Positions 1 through 8,154 of a stretch of 38,648 bases of DNA are shown here, one piece after another. The first letter of the stretch is position 1, and the number at the start of each line of letters is the position of its first letter. The notes below the pieces were generated by a model. The model did not search any database, had not been told where the DNA came from, and saw only the letters and a list, made by a program, of their open reading frames with translations. Source of the DNA: Bacteroidota bacterium (GTDB taxonomy: Bacteria > Bacteroidota > Bacteroidia > Bacteroidales > WCHB1-69); NCBI GenBank assembly GCA_019135895.1, contig JAGVVH010000155.1:1-38648 (forward strand), given 5' to 3'. A program made the position numbers and the translations under genes.

Positions 1-87
1 CCCGAATCAAAAAACATTAAATCCAAACTTTTAAAAATGGATGATGAACAATCCGAACTTTTTGAAATTATTCAAAAAGTTTTTTAG
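1..87 (+). CDS. C-terminal fragment of an unidentified protein (cut by window edge)
   Basis: The first 28 codons of the window form an open frame ending in TAG at 85-87. The last residues read SELFEIIQKVF, in a lysine- and glutamate-rich helical-looking context. Codon use (AAA, GAA, ATT) matches the neighbouring genes. The frame is already open at base 1, so this is probably the end of a gene that starts outside the window. It is convergent with rsmI. The fragment is too short to assign a family. An overlapping frame that begins at 41 looks like a shadow. Confidence 0.45.
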   Translation, partial: PESKNIKSKLLKMDDEQSELFEIIQKVF

Positions 88-236
88 GGTGTTGCATTGC
101 GGAAAACAGGAAAAGGAACAAATAAACGATGGTGTAATTCTTTTGATTGATTTTTATCATTTATTTATTTATTTATTACGAAGATTACTTTATTGTCCTT
201 TTGGGCGTTCCGACTATTTAGCTCAAATTGCCTGAA

Positions 237-899
237 TCATTTCCCAACAACTACCACAATTTCTCCTTTAATCTCTTTCTGCCCGAAATGTGCAACTGCT
301 TCTGTTATAGTCCCGCGAAAGTTTTCTTCGTAGATTTTGGACAGTTCTCTGGATATGGCAATTTGCCTTTCTTCTCCCATGATGGATTTCATCATTTCTA
401 ATGTCTTGAGAAGCCGATGAGGCGATTCGTAAAAAATAACAGTTTCTTCCATTTCGGCAAAATGTCTGAGTGTACTCTCTTTTCCTTTCTTATGAGGGAG
501 AAATCCGTAAAAATAAAAGCTGCTGCAGGGTAGTCCCGAGTTGATAAGTGCCGGTACAAAGGCGGTTGCCCCGGGTAGACATTCAACTGAAATACCTTTA
601 CCAATGCACTCTCGGATTAATAAAAATCCGGGATCTGAAATTCCGGGGGTGCCGGCATCACTTGTCAGAGCGACACTTCCGGCTCCTTTTATCAACTGAA
701 TTATATGCTGTAACTGCTGATGTTCATTGTTGATATGATAAGGAATGCATTTTTTTTCTATGTCATAGTGCTTGAGTAAATTCTTCGTTGTTCTCGTGTC
801 TTCGCATAGAATGAAATCTACCTCCTTTAGAATTCGCAGAGCACGAATGGTGATGTCTTCAAGATTGCCAATAGGAGTGGGGATGATGTATAGTTTCAT
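237..899 (-). CDS. rsmI: 16S rRNA (cytidine-1402 2'-O)-methyltransferase RsmI
   Basis: RsmI methylates the ribose 2'-OH of C1402 in 16S rRNA, near the ribosomal P site, using S-adenosylmethionine. The 220-residue protein shows the tetrapyrrole-methylase fold signatures: PTPIGNLEDIT near residue 8, CEDTRTT near residue 32, SDAGTPGISDPG near residue 80 and LPGATAFVPAL in mid-protein, ending in GEIVVVVGK. It is shorter than the roughly 286-residue E. coli protein because it lacks the C-terminal extension. The ATG at 897-899 lies 23 bases after the M28 peptidase stop, so it is probably the last gene of a three-gene unit with the two secreted peptidases. The family call is firm. Confidence 0.95.
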   Translation of the reverse strand: MKLYIIPTPIGNLEDITIRALRILKEVDFILCEDTRTTKNLLKHYDIEKKCIPYHINNEHQQLQHIIQLIKGAGSVALTSDAGTPGISDPGFLLIRECIGKGISVECLPGATAFVPALINSGLPCSSFYFYGFLPHKKGKESTLRHFAEMEETVIFYESPHRLLKTLEMMKSIMGEERQIAISRELSKIYEENFRGTITEAVAHFGQKEIKGEIVVVVGK

Positions 900-922
900 G
901 ACTGCTACGGTTGTTTTTATTT

Positions 923-2245
923 TTAATGCTGCTCTGTTATTATTGCTTCAGTTGAACTGACAATTAACCAAAATATTTCTTCCCATTTGGCAAGTGAACA
1001 ATTGGCACTGGTATCACTCCAATGATGATAGTTCCCTGTTTTGCCTCCCATCGCAAAAATGAAAAGTGCCGGAACCCCTTTTTCTGAGAATGGGAAATGG
1101 TCGCTGTTGGCACTATTAGGCCTTGTTTTGATGGTGTCAAGATATTGATTATGGTTGTTGATTTCAATCATTTTGTCAACAAATGGTTTTGTTAGAGGGT
1201 GTTGTCCGTTTACAACCATAATACCGGCATCACCACCACCCATCATGTCAAGGTTGATTAGCAACTTGATCTTTTCAAGGGGAATTAGGGGATTTTTGGC
1301 AAAATAGGATGAACCGCGCAAACCTGTCTCTTCTCCGCTGAGTAATAGAAATGCTATGGAATAATAAGATGGGTGATTTTGATAATAGTTGGCCAGATTT
1401 AGCACTGTGGCAGTTCCACTGGCATTGTCATGAGCTCCGAAAAAAATGACACTATCGCCCATTGAACCTAAGTGGTCGTAATGTGCCGTATAGACAATAA
1501 AACTGTCGGGTTGCTGTATCCCCTTGACAAAACCACAAACGTTTTGCGTCTTATGATGTCCGAAATCATTGTCAAATGATATCTCGGCAGATTTATCTTT
1601 TTTTTCGATAATTCCCGAATAAACATAAATTACGGCATAATTACGTTGAAAGTCGGTGTTGCTTAGTGCCCAACAGGGAAGTTCTTTTACCCCGATAATT
1701 ACTCCCAAACTTCCTTCAAAAGGATTTTTCATATTGAGCCTTCCAAGTTCTGTCTGATAAGTTTTTTTGAGATCGTTATCTTTGGGGTTTAATTTTGAAA
1801 TATCAATATAAATCATGCTTCCGGATAACTCTTTTCCATGCTTCTGATTGAAATTTTTTATCTTTTCGGGATAAATCAGGATTTTTGAATCGACATGAAT
1901 AATCCGAACAGACTTATTCATTGTTTTAGAGAAAGGAGCAATGCGATAGTCTTTAAAAGGAGACAGTTTACGAACGGAAATTGTGAAAGAAACGGGACCT
2001 TCCATTGAAAAAGCATTGAACCCATAATACTGGTGATAGTCATATTCTAGCGGCTGCACCCCCATCATCACAAATTGGTTTTTAATATATTCAGCAGCAA
2101 TGCTATCGCCGTTGTATGAGTATCCACGACCATACATTTCAGGGGAAGAAAGGTGATTGATGAATTTTCGTGTCAGCGAGCTGTCCTGAGAGAAACTTGC
2201 CAAGCTATTGATGATAAGAAATATTCCTAAAATTATTTTTTTCAT
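923..2245 (-). CDS. Secreted M28-family zinc aminopeptidase
   Basis: This is a predicted co-catalytic zinc exopeptidase of MEROPS family M28. The start is set at the ATG at 2243-2245 because it gives a normal signal peptide (MKKIILGIFLIINSLASFSQ). The frame stays open to 2407, but that extension overlaps the upstream gene and reads as low-complexity, Cys-rich noise. The five metal ligands are visible in order: His255 (AHYDHLG), Asp273 (AHDNASG), Glu305/306 (SGEETG), Asp333 (NLDMMGG) and His407 (YHHWSDT). Residues 21-240 are a less conserved N-terminal region. There is no type IX sorting tail, so a periplasmic or otherwise exported location is inferred. It sits 25 bases after the C1 peptidase, which suggests joint expression and peptide scavenging. 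Confidence 0.88.
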   Translation of the reverse strand: MKKIILGIFLIINSLASFSQDSSLTRKFINHLSSPEMYGRGYSYNGDSIAAEYIKNQFVMMGVQPLEYDYHQYYGFNAFSMEGPVSFTISVRKLSPFKDYRIAPFSKTMNKSVRIIHVDSKILIYPEKIKNFNQKHGKELSGSMIYIDISKLNPKDNDLKKTYQTELGRLNMKNPFEGSLGVIIGVKELPCWALSNTDFQRNYAVIYVYSGIIEKKDKSAEISFDNDFGHHKTQNVCGFVKGIQQPDSFIVYTAHYDHLGSMGDSVIFFGAHDNASGTATVLNLANYYQNHPSYYSIAFLLLSGEETGLRGSSYFAKNPLIPLEKIKLLINLDMMGGGDAGIMVVNGQHPLTKPFVDKMIEINNHNQYLDTIKTRPNSANSDHFPFSEKGVPALFIFAMGGKTGNYHHWSDTSANCSLAKWEEIFWLIVSSTEAIITEQH

Positions 2246-2270
2246 TTTGATGATAATAAAGGAGTATATA

Positions 2271-3686
2271 TTAATCTTCTTCCGGAGCAAACATCGGGTC
2301 CCAAGGGGGCAACAAAATCGGCTTTTGGTCAAGCATTTTGAGGATATTGTCAGGAATGTATTTTTTCTCGACCACCAGACGGAACATATATTCATTGAAC
2401 CATTCATTGGTCATAATAAGAAAACCGTTAAAACCGTAGCTACTTCCCCAGCTGTTTTCGACCATCCATTTTAATGGGTTATTATTGGTGTCCAAGTCAA
2501 CTGCACAGAGTGTCATGGCATGAGATGAACCGCTGGCAAATGTTTCAATTCTCTGTTTTTTGTTCATCCCGAAAGAAGTTCCCATGAGAGAGGAGTAGTC
2601 AAAGTTGTCAAGATCAAGATATCCTTTATCTCGGTTCAGAAACTTTCCGACATCGCACGAAAAATAGAGAGTAGTACTGTCTTTAATCGAGGTAATGGCC
2701 ATTTTGGTAATTTCATCCATAGGAAGATTAAGGTATTTCCAATTCTGACCGTCATAAACATGACGGTCATATTCAATTTCGTAAACTTTGAAGTATTCAC
2801 GTGTGGGGTCGTTCATCAACATGACATAGTTGTTGAAGTCTTCATTTACAAATTTCTGAAAAAATGAAGCCGGAGTGTATGTGCTGGTTGATAACGGTTT
2901 GCCTGAATTATCCTTTTGAGTCCATGAGAATTCTGTCGGGGGCTCCCCGAGATTAAGTACCAACAATCGGTAGATGTTTTTTAGCATCTCATTTTTTTTA
3001 TCGGCTAAGGTGATTTTGATATCCTTTGTCTTTTGTGTAGGCATACTTCTTAACTCAAGTCCAAATTCTCTAAGTTTGAGGCTAAGTAGCATCTGCATTC
3101 TACTAGTATTGTTGCTGCTGTATGATTCAGGCATAACTTCTTTGGGAACAATCCCATATTTAGAAACCAAATTGGCAATTCCAGTAAACTGACCACCGTC
3201 GCCAATAGGATTTTTGAAAAGCCATTCAACCGTCTTGTCGCTCATCGGTTTTTCTCGGGTATCAATGATGGCTTGCAGGAACAAGTTTGCTTTTTCAAGC
3301 TGGTCCCAAAAAAAAGTATAGTTTTGTGAAAATTGAAAATCAGATGGGAGGTTGTGCTTTGCAATTGCTTTTGCCCGTAAAACATTCATTCCGGTGAACA
3401 TCCAGCATCTCCCGGACGATTTTTGGTCTGAAATCGACTTCGTGTTTACTTTGTTTGAAAAATAGGTGTCGTTAAGATTTTGATTATTATTGTTTATTGT
3501 CAGTTGGTTTATATCAATGTTATTAATAGCGTTTCGAATGGCTTTATCCGATGGAGTATTTTGGTAAGAATTACGTAATTGAATTAATACTTCAGGAGTA
3601 ATTCCGCCCCCCGGCGTTTGTCCCGGGAGTTCCGAAAAAATAAAAAAGAGCAACAAAATAGTGAAAACTGATTTTAATGGTTTCAT
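2271..3686 (-). CDS. Secreted C1B-family cysteine peptidase (bleomycin hydrolase / PepC type)
   Basis: The 471-residue protein has an N-terminal signal peptide (about residues 1-23) followed by a papain-fold peptidase of the bleomycin-hydrolase/aminopeptidase C group. The catalytic triad is intact: Cys94 in SSGRCWMFTG, His389 in SGSSHAMTL and Asn411 in VENSWGSSYGF. Length matches the family (about 450), and the large insertion between Cys and His is typical of C1B enzymes. Family members are usually cytosolic; an exported form is seen in Bacteroidota. It is the first gene of the unit C1 peptidase / M28 peptidase / rsmI. A -7-like element (TAATTTTG, minus strand) lies at 3756-3763, but I see no matching -33 element at normal spacing. 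Confidence 0.9.
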   Translation of the reverse strand: MKPLKSVFTILLLFFIFSELPGQTPGGGITPEVLIQLRNSYQNTPSDKAIRNAINNIDINQLTINNNNQNLNDTYFSNKVNTKSISDQKSSGRCWMFTGMNVLRAKAIAKHNLPSDFQFSQNYTFFWDQLEKANLFLQAIIDTREKPMSDKTVEWLFKNPIGDGGQFTGIANLVSKYGIVPKEVMPESYSSNNTSRMQMLLSLKLREFGLELRSMPTQKTKDIKITLADKKNEMLKNIYRLLVLNLGEPPTEFSWTQKDNSGKPLSTSTYTPASFFQKFVNEDFNNYVMLMNDPTREYFKVYEIEYDRHVYDGQNWKYLNLPMDEITKMAITSIKDSTTLYFSCDVGKFLNRDKGYLDLDNFDYSSLMGTSFGMNKKQRIETFASGSSHAMTLCAVDLDTNNNPLKWMVENSWGSSYGFNGFLIMTNEWFNEYMFRLVVEKKYIPDNILKMLDQKPILLPPWDPMFAPEED

Positions 3687-3755
3687 AAGAAATATATTTT
3701 TATTAATATTTATTTTTGTTATCTAATTCATTAGTTGTAAAATAAGTTCAATCGA

Positions 3756-3763
3756 CAAAATTA
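3756..3763 (-). promoter_or_regulatory. Candidate -7 element for the peptidase/rsmI unit
   Basis: On the minus strand this reads TAATTTTG, an exact match to the Bacteroidota -7 consensus TAnnTTTG, about 70 bases upstream of the C1 peptidase ATG. No TTG lies 17-23 bases further upstream, so it is only half supported. Confidence 0.35.
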
Positions 3764-3807
3764 ATAAAATTATTGCAGGAATATGGTAAAATGTAATAAT
3801 TTATGCC

Positions 3808-3939
3808 ATGCGGTTTTATGTAAAACTATTTTGTGTAGAAGAAAAAGATGATAATCCATGCTTTAGCTATTGTACCGGAACCCCCTGCATCGCAACAGCA
3901 TTAGATGGAAAGAGAATTAATTTTTTGTCAACCACTTAA
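3808..3939 (+). CDS. Possible 43-residue cysteine-containing small protein
   Basis: An ATG frame of 43 codons runs through most of the spacer between the divergent peptidase unit and hflX, ending in TAA at 3937-3939. It contains four cysteines (residues 9, 18, 22 and 27, in the pattern CFSYCTGTPC) and no signal peptide. I recognise no family. Its end overlaps the -33 region proposed for hflX, and no consensus promoter precedes it. It could be a chance open frame in an otherwise AT-rich spacer, or a remnant. Confidence 0.2.
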   Translation: MRFYVKLFCVEEKDDNPCFSYCTGTPCIATALDGKRINFLSTT

Positions 3940-3959
3940 CTCATTTTATACTATTTTTG
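3924..3959 (+). promoter_or_regulatory. Candidate hflX promoter (TTTG ... TATTTTTG)
   Basis: TTTG at 3924-3927 and TATTTTTG at 3952-3959 match the Bacteroidota -33/-7 pattern, with a 24-base spacer that is slightly long. The TTG at the end of the -7 element is an in-frame alternative start for hflX, but it would lie upstream of the transcript. This supports the ATG at 3984. Confidence 0.5.
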
Positions 3960-3983
3960 CCGACGAAAAAAAGCTATGTGAGA

Positions 3984-5174
3984 ATGGACAAACTGACAAA
4001 CGAAATTATTACTGAAAGAGCCGTTTTAGTGGGAGTTTCCACGCCTGTCATAGGCAATGAGAGGGTAGAGGAGTATTTGAAAGAACTTGCATTTCTACTT
4101 GAAACTGCCGGTGGAATTGCTGTTAAAACATTTATTCAGAATTTACCTTATCCTGACCCGAAAACTTATCTTGGTTCAGGAAAATTACAGGAAGTTGCCC
4201 GATGGATTAAAGAGAACGAAATTGATCTTGCCATCTTCGACGACGAGCTCTCTCCCTCACAAATAAGAAATATTGAGGCTATACTCAATTGTAAAATATT
4301 GGACAGAACCAACCTTATTTTAGATATTTTCTCCAAAAGAGCCCAAACTGCCAATGCCAAAGTACAGGTTGAACTGGCTCAATACAAATATTTATTGCCG
4401 AGATTGACAGGTATGTGGACACACCTTGAAAAGCAAAGGGGTGGTATAGGAATGCGCGGACCCGGGGAAAAGGAAATTGAAACCGACCGACGAATCATTC
4501 GTGATAAAATTTCCCTGTTAAAAGAAAAACTTAAAGAAATTGATCGTCAGAAATTGACTCAGCGAAGCAATCGGGATCAGTATGTCAGAGTATCTTTAGT
4601 GGGTTACACCAATGTTGGAAAATCAACTCTTATGAATTTGATCAGTAAATCAGATTTATTTGCTGAAAATAAGCTATTTGCAACTTTGGACACAACAGTG
4701 AGAAAAGTGGTTATCGACAATTTGCCTTTTTTACTTTCGGATACTGTCGGATTTATTCGCAAACTTCCCACCGGTCTTGTTGATTCTTTCAAGTCAACGC
4801 TGGATGAAATCAGGGAAACCGATTTACTTCTTCATGTTGTAGATATCAGTCACCCTGATTTTGAGGAACAGATAGCGGTTGTTAATCAGACATTAACAGA
4901 TATTAAAGCCGGTGATAAGCCTGTTATTTTAGTATTTAATAAAATTGACCAGTACAAATGGACTGATAAAGACTCAGATGACTTGACTCCTAAGGAAAAA
5001 TGCAATATTACTTTGGAAGAGCTAAAACAAACCTGGATGGCAAAAAGCCGGAGTAATACCCTATTTATTTCTGCCAGAACAAAGGAAAATCTTGAAGAAT
5101 TGAAAAGAGGATTATATGAAGAAGTAAAGAAATTGCATATACAGATTTATCCCTACAACAATTTTCTATATTAA
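3984..5174 (+). CDS. hflX: Ribosome-associated GTPase HflX
   Basis: HflX binds the 50S subunit and splits or rescues stalled ribosomes under stress. In the 396-residue product the N-terminal HflX domain carries the glycine-rich GGIGMRGPGEKEIETDRR signature (residues 153-170). The G domain follows: G1 GYTNVGKST (207-215), G3 DTVG (253-256), G4 NKID (319-322) and G5 FISA near residue 361. I chose the ATG at 3984. The frame extends back to a TTG at 3957, but that TTG is part of the predicted -7 promoter element. The gene is divergent from the peptidase unit and convergent with the LRR gene 19 bases downstream. The C-terminal extension is short, as is usual in this phylum. Confidence 0.95.
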   Translation: MDKLTNEIITERAVLVGVSTPVIGNERVEEYLKELAFLLETAGGIAVKTFIQNLPYPDPKTYLGSGKLQEVARWIKENEIDLAIFDDELSPSQIRNIEAILNCKILDRTNLILDIFSKRAQTANAKVQVELAQYKYLLPRLTGMWTHLEKQRGGIGMRGPGEKEIETDRRIIRDKISLLKEKLKEIDRQKLTQRSNRDQYVRVSLVGYTNVGKSTLMNLISKSDLFAENKLFATLDTTVRKVVIDNLPFLLSDTVGFIRKLPTGLVDSFKSTLDEIRETDLLLHVVDISHPDFEEQIAVVNQTLTDIKAGDKPVILVFNKIDQYKWTDKDSDDLTPKEKCNITLEELKQTWMAKSRSNTLFISARTKENLEELKRGLYEEVKKLHIQIYPYNNFLY

Positions 5175-5193
5175 TTCTTTTAGGCAAGTTTGT

Positions 5194-5823
5194 TTATCTT
5201 GAGTCTTTACATTCGCAAAAAGAGGTGTAAAAAATCTTGGTTTTGGGCAAAAGAGAGGTCATATCTTCGTATTCATCTGACTTGATAGCCACCTGACGCA
5301 AGTCTAAGATTTCTAAAGTTTCTGATAATTTTGCAATGCTTTTGGGCAGGATATAAATTTGGTTGTCCCAGGCATCAATAGCTGTTAGTTTTTTTAGTTT
5401 TCCGATATTATCAGGGAGATAAGAAATATAGTTGCGACTGATGATAAGGGTTTTTAGTTCAGATAATTTGCACAGGGATTCAGGAAGTTTTACAAGTCTG
5501 TTTTGGTCGAGGTTAAGGTACTGCAGATTTTTGAGCTCAGAGATTCGATTATTAACTAACTGTAGTTTGCATCTTCGAATAGTAAGTTCTTGAAGATTGG
5601 GTAATGAAAAAATTTCATCCGGAATGGAGTCGCATTTTGGTTTTCCAACCAACTTAAGCCTATAAACCTCTTTGGGGTTTTTCAATGCATCTTCTAAAGT
5701 AGTGTAAATCTTCTTTAAAGCAAGCTCATCCGGATTCAGGATTTGTGCCTTGGAAGAAATTGTCATAGATAAAATTAATATCAATAATCCAATCTTATTT
5801 TTTGAAAAAAGCTCTAATTTCAT
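5194..5823 (-). CDS. Secreted leucine-rich-repeat protein
   Basis: The 209-residue protein has a signal peptide (hydrophobic stretch about residues 10-25, then SSKAQ). About five LRR units of roughly 23 residues follow between residues 70 and 185, for example LKNLQYLNLDQNRLVKLP and LKTLIISRNYISYLPDNI. It ends in a cysteine-containing tail (FCECKDSR). There is no catalytic domain and no type IX sorting domain. LRR arrays usually bind other proteins; the partner here is unknown. Its ATG lies 29 bases inside the end of the riboflavin kinase gene, so the two are probably translationally coupled. Confidence 0.75.
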   Translation of the reverse strand: MKLELFSKNKIGLLILILSMTISSKAQILNPDELALKKIYTTLEDALKNPKEVYRLKLVGKPKCDSIPDEIFSLPNLQELTIRRCKLQLVNNRISELKNLQYLNLDQNRLVKLPESLCKLSELKTLIISRNYISYLPDNIGKLKKLTAIDAWDNQIYILPKSIAKLSETLEILDLRQVAIKSDEYEDMTSLLPKTKIFYTSFCECKDSR

Positions 5824-6175
5824 CTTGGTCTTGTTTAATTTGTTGAATAAGTTCGTCGGTTGTATTAAAAAAGAGTTCCTCCCGAATTTTTTTAAGAATA
5901 TTGAATTTTATAACGCGGTTGTATATTTCTTCCGAAAAGTTGAAAATATTGATTTCAATAGATAATTCTGAGAGATTAAGTGATGGTCGGGTTCCCACAT
6001 ATAACATACCTTCTTTTATCTCATTTTCAATAAGTACTTCAACAGCATAAACGCCTTTTGACAATATAATATTGTCATCTGATAATTTTAAGTTGATAGT
6101 TGGGAATCCAAATTTTTTACCGTTTCCTGCACCGTGAATTACCCTTCCTGAATAAAGAAAATTCTTATTTTCCAT
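5795..6175 (-). CDS. Stand-alone riboflavin kinase (flavokinase) domain protein
   Basis: The 126 residues correspond to the C-terminal kinase half of bifunctional RibF, which phosphorylates riboflavin to FMN. The signature GRVIHGAGNGKKFGFPTINL (about residues 10-29) carries the glycine-rich turn and the PTxN metal/ATP motif. YVGTRPSL (about residues 59-66) is next, followed by a glutamate in the position of the catalytic base (SIEINIF) and the usual IREELFF helix. The N-terminal FMN-adenylyltransferase domain of RibF is entirely absent and no frame for it lies upstream. A normal RibF elsewhere in the genome is likely but unseen. A -7-like element (TACTTTTG, minus strand) sits at 6195-6202. 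Confidence 0.82.
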   Translation of the reverse strand: MENKNFLYSGRVIHGAGNGKKFGFPTINLKLSDDNIILSKGVYAVEVLIENEIKEGMLYVGTRPSLNLSELSIEINIFNFSEEIYNRVIKFNILKKIREELFFNTTDELIQQIKQDQDEIRAFFKK

Positions 6176-6624
6176 ATTATATGATTATCTATTGCAAAAG
6201 TACAAATAAATTGGGCAAAGAATATTCTCATCACAAAAAATCATAAGGAACAAGTTATAAAATATAAATTGTACACAGCATCGTTATTCACTCAATCTTT
6301 TTAGAATATAAAATCAATAAATATCATATTTATTATTACTTTTGTGCAATAATCTGTTTTAAAAATGCTATTTAAATTATTGATTTTAAGTTGAATAAAT
6401 TATATTTTTTAAAAATGAAAAAATACAATCTTGATTTGTAATTTGTTATCTTTAAATCGCTGGGATTGTTGATTTTTCTATATGCAAATATTTTTAAAAT
6501 ACAATAGTAAAAAAATTTTTTTTTAAACTTTATTTTGTTCATTTTTGCTGAGTAAAAAACGCCGCAAGAAATTTTTTCTAAAGTGTTTATTTTAAATTAT
6601 TTTAAATACAAGTGATCAGATAAG
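6176..6624. other. AT-rich spacer upstream of dnaA; weak candidate origin region
   Basis: This 449-base gap holds no convincing gene. It is extremely AT-rich, with long A and T runs around 6510-6530. Two nonamers resemble the DnaA box TTATNCACA: TTGTACACA (6269-6277, one mismatch) and TTATTCACT (6284-6292, one mismatch). A TACTTTTG -7-like element at 6337-6344 faces dnaA but lies about 280 bases from its start. DnaA boxes beside an AT-rich stretch and dnaA is the classic origin layout, but two imperfect boxes are thin evidence. The region may simply be the dnaA promoter. Confidence 0.25.
6195..6202 (-). promoter_or_regulatory. Candidate -7 element for the riboflavin kinase / LRR pair
   Basis: Read on the minus strand this is TACTTTTG, matching TAnnTTTG, 20 bases before the ATG at 6175. 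The only nearby TTTG upstream (6219-6216) is 13 bases away, too close for a normal -33 element. Confidence 0.35.
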
Positions 6625-8076
6625 ATGACGAATAAAGCAGCACAAGACTTTAGGCAAGTTTGGGAAAATTGTCTTACAGTAATCAAGGATATAATAGAAG
6701 AGAATGCCTTTAACACCTGGTTTAAGCCGATAATACCGGTCGCACTTGAAAACTCAACTTTAATAATTCAGCTACCCAGTCATCTGTTTTATGAATGGTT
6801 AGAAGAGCACTATGTAAATTTGCTTAAAAAAGTTATTAAGAAAGAGTTAGGGTCTTTAGGGAAGCTTCAGTATCGGGTTGTAATGGAAAAGCAATCAGAT
6901 ACACAATCATCTAAAATGATTACTTTGCCATCAAACAACAAGCCGGCTGTAAATAATCCTTCGGTAAAAACGCCAATAGATGTTTATAATGTACCAAATA
7001 AAGAAATTCCGAATCCTTTCATTCTCCCGGGAATAAAGAAACATAAAATTCCTTCAAATCTTATAGATTCGATGAATTTTGATAATTATATTGAAGGAGA
7101 CTGCAATCGTTTGGCTCGCTCTGCCGGTTGGGCTATTGCAAAAGCTCCCGGAGCAACTGCCTTCAATCCTTTTTTTATCTATTCGGAAGTTGGTCTCGGA
7201 AAAACTCATTTAGCACATGCCATTGGAATTGAGACCAAACTTAATTTTCCTGATAAAACTGTTTTATATGTTAATTCTGATCTTTTTTATCAACAGTTTA
7301 TGGAAGCAGTTAAAAATGGCAATATTAATGATTTTATCTATTTCTATCAGTCTGTTGATGTTTTGATTATTGATGATATTCAATATTTGGGTGGCGGGAA
7401 ACTAAAAACTCAGGAAGCTTTTTTTCATATTTTTAATTATTTATATTTAAAAGGTAAACAAATTGTTCTTACTTCAGATAAGTCGCCCGTGGAAATATCA
7501 GGTTTTGAAGCCAGATTGCTATCACGATTTAAGTGGGGGCTAACGGCCGATTTGCAAGTGCCTGATTTAGAAACCCGAATAGCTATACTGAATAAGAAGC
7601 TGGCAAATAATGGAATAGAATTTCCTGCCGAAGTTATAGATTACCTTGCCTTAAGGGTAACATCCAATACCAGGGAACTTGAAGGAGCTATGATTGCTAT
7701 TTTAGCTCAGGCTTCACTCAACAGAAAAGAAATTACTGTTGAGTTGGCTAAAGAGATGATCGATAAATATGTTAAAAGTTCTGCAAAAGAGATATCCGTT
7801 GAATATATTCAGAAAATTGTTTGCGATTACTTTAAAATCTCAATTGAAAGCATTAATGCTAAAACACGAAAGAGGGAAATTGTTCAGGCAAGGCAACTTA
7901 GTATGTATTTTTCCAAAAAATATACCAAACTTCCTCTGTCAACTATTGGGGCTTTTTGTGGAAATAAAGATCATGCTACAGTGCTTCATGCTTGTCGTAC
8001 CATAAACAATCTTTATGAGACAGATAAAAAAATGAAATCGTATATTGATGAAATTGAGAAAAAAATGAAATTGTGA
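6625..8076 (+). CDS. dnaA: Chromosomal replication initiator protein DnaA
   Basis: DnaA binds origin DnaA boxes, forms an ATP-dependent filament and opens DNA. The 483-residue product has domain I (about 1-85), a variable linker (about 90-145), the AAA+ domain (about 147-385) and the helix-turn-helix DNA-binding domain IV (about 390-483). Visible motifs are Walker A EVGLGKTH (188-195), Walker B VLIIDDIQ (246-253), the arginine-finger region LLSRFKWGL (298-306), sensor II NTRELEGAM (348-356) and the signature NKDHATVLHA (447-456). The first P-loop position, normally Gly, is Ser187. The gene follows an AT-rich spacer and precedes recJ, which has its own promoter. Confidence 0.96.
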   Translation: MTNKAAQDFRQVWENCLTVIKDIIEENAFNTWFKPIIPVALENSTLIIQLPSHLFYEWLEEHYVNLLKKVIKKELGSLGKLQYRVVMEKQSDTQSSKMITLPSNNKPAVNNPSVKTPIDVYNVPNKEIPNPFILPGIKKHKIPSNLIDSMNFDNYIEGDCNRLARSAGWAIAKAPGATAFNPFFIYSEVGLGKTHLAHAIGIETKLNFPDKTVLYVNSDLFYQQFMEAVKNGNINDFIYFYQSVDVLIIDDIQYLGGGKLKTQEAFFHIFNYLYLKGKQIVLTSDKSPVEISGFEARLLSRFKWGLTADLQVPDLETRIAILNKKLANNGIEFPAEVIDYLALRVTSNTRELEGAMIAILAQASLNRKEITVELAKEMIDKYVKSSAKEISVEYIQKIVCDYFKISIESINAKTRKREIVQARQLSMYFSKKYTKLPLSTIGAFCGNKDHATVLHACRTINNLYETDKKMKSYIDEIEKKMKL

Positions 8077-8103
8077 TATATAAGTCATTTTTTTATTCAG
8101 GAG

Positions 8104-8134
8104 TTGTTTTAATCAAAATTTATATTTAATTTTG
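8104..8134 (+). promoter_or_regulatory. recJ promoter (TTG-N20-TAATTTTG)
   Basis: TTG at 8104-8106 and TAATTTTG at 8127-8134 match the Bacteroidota -33/-7 consensus with an ideal 20-base spacer. The predicted transcript starts near 8141, about 14 bases before the recJ ATG. Confidence 0.65.
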
Positions 8135-8154
8135 CAAACCCTATTTGAAAACTC

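Noticed and set aside
41..235. A 64-codon frame at the left edge
   Set aside because: It overlaps, in another frame, a better coding tail (1-87), and its product is a compositionally odd Phe/Leu-rich sequence with no recognisable domain.
2246..2407. Longer N-terminus for the M28 peptidase
   Set aside because: The extra 54 codons overlap the end of the C1 peptidase gene and hide a clear signal peptide that begins at the ATG at 2245.
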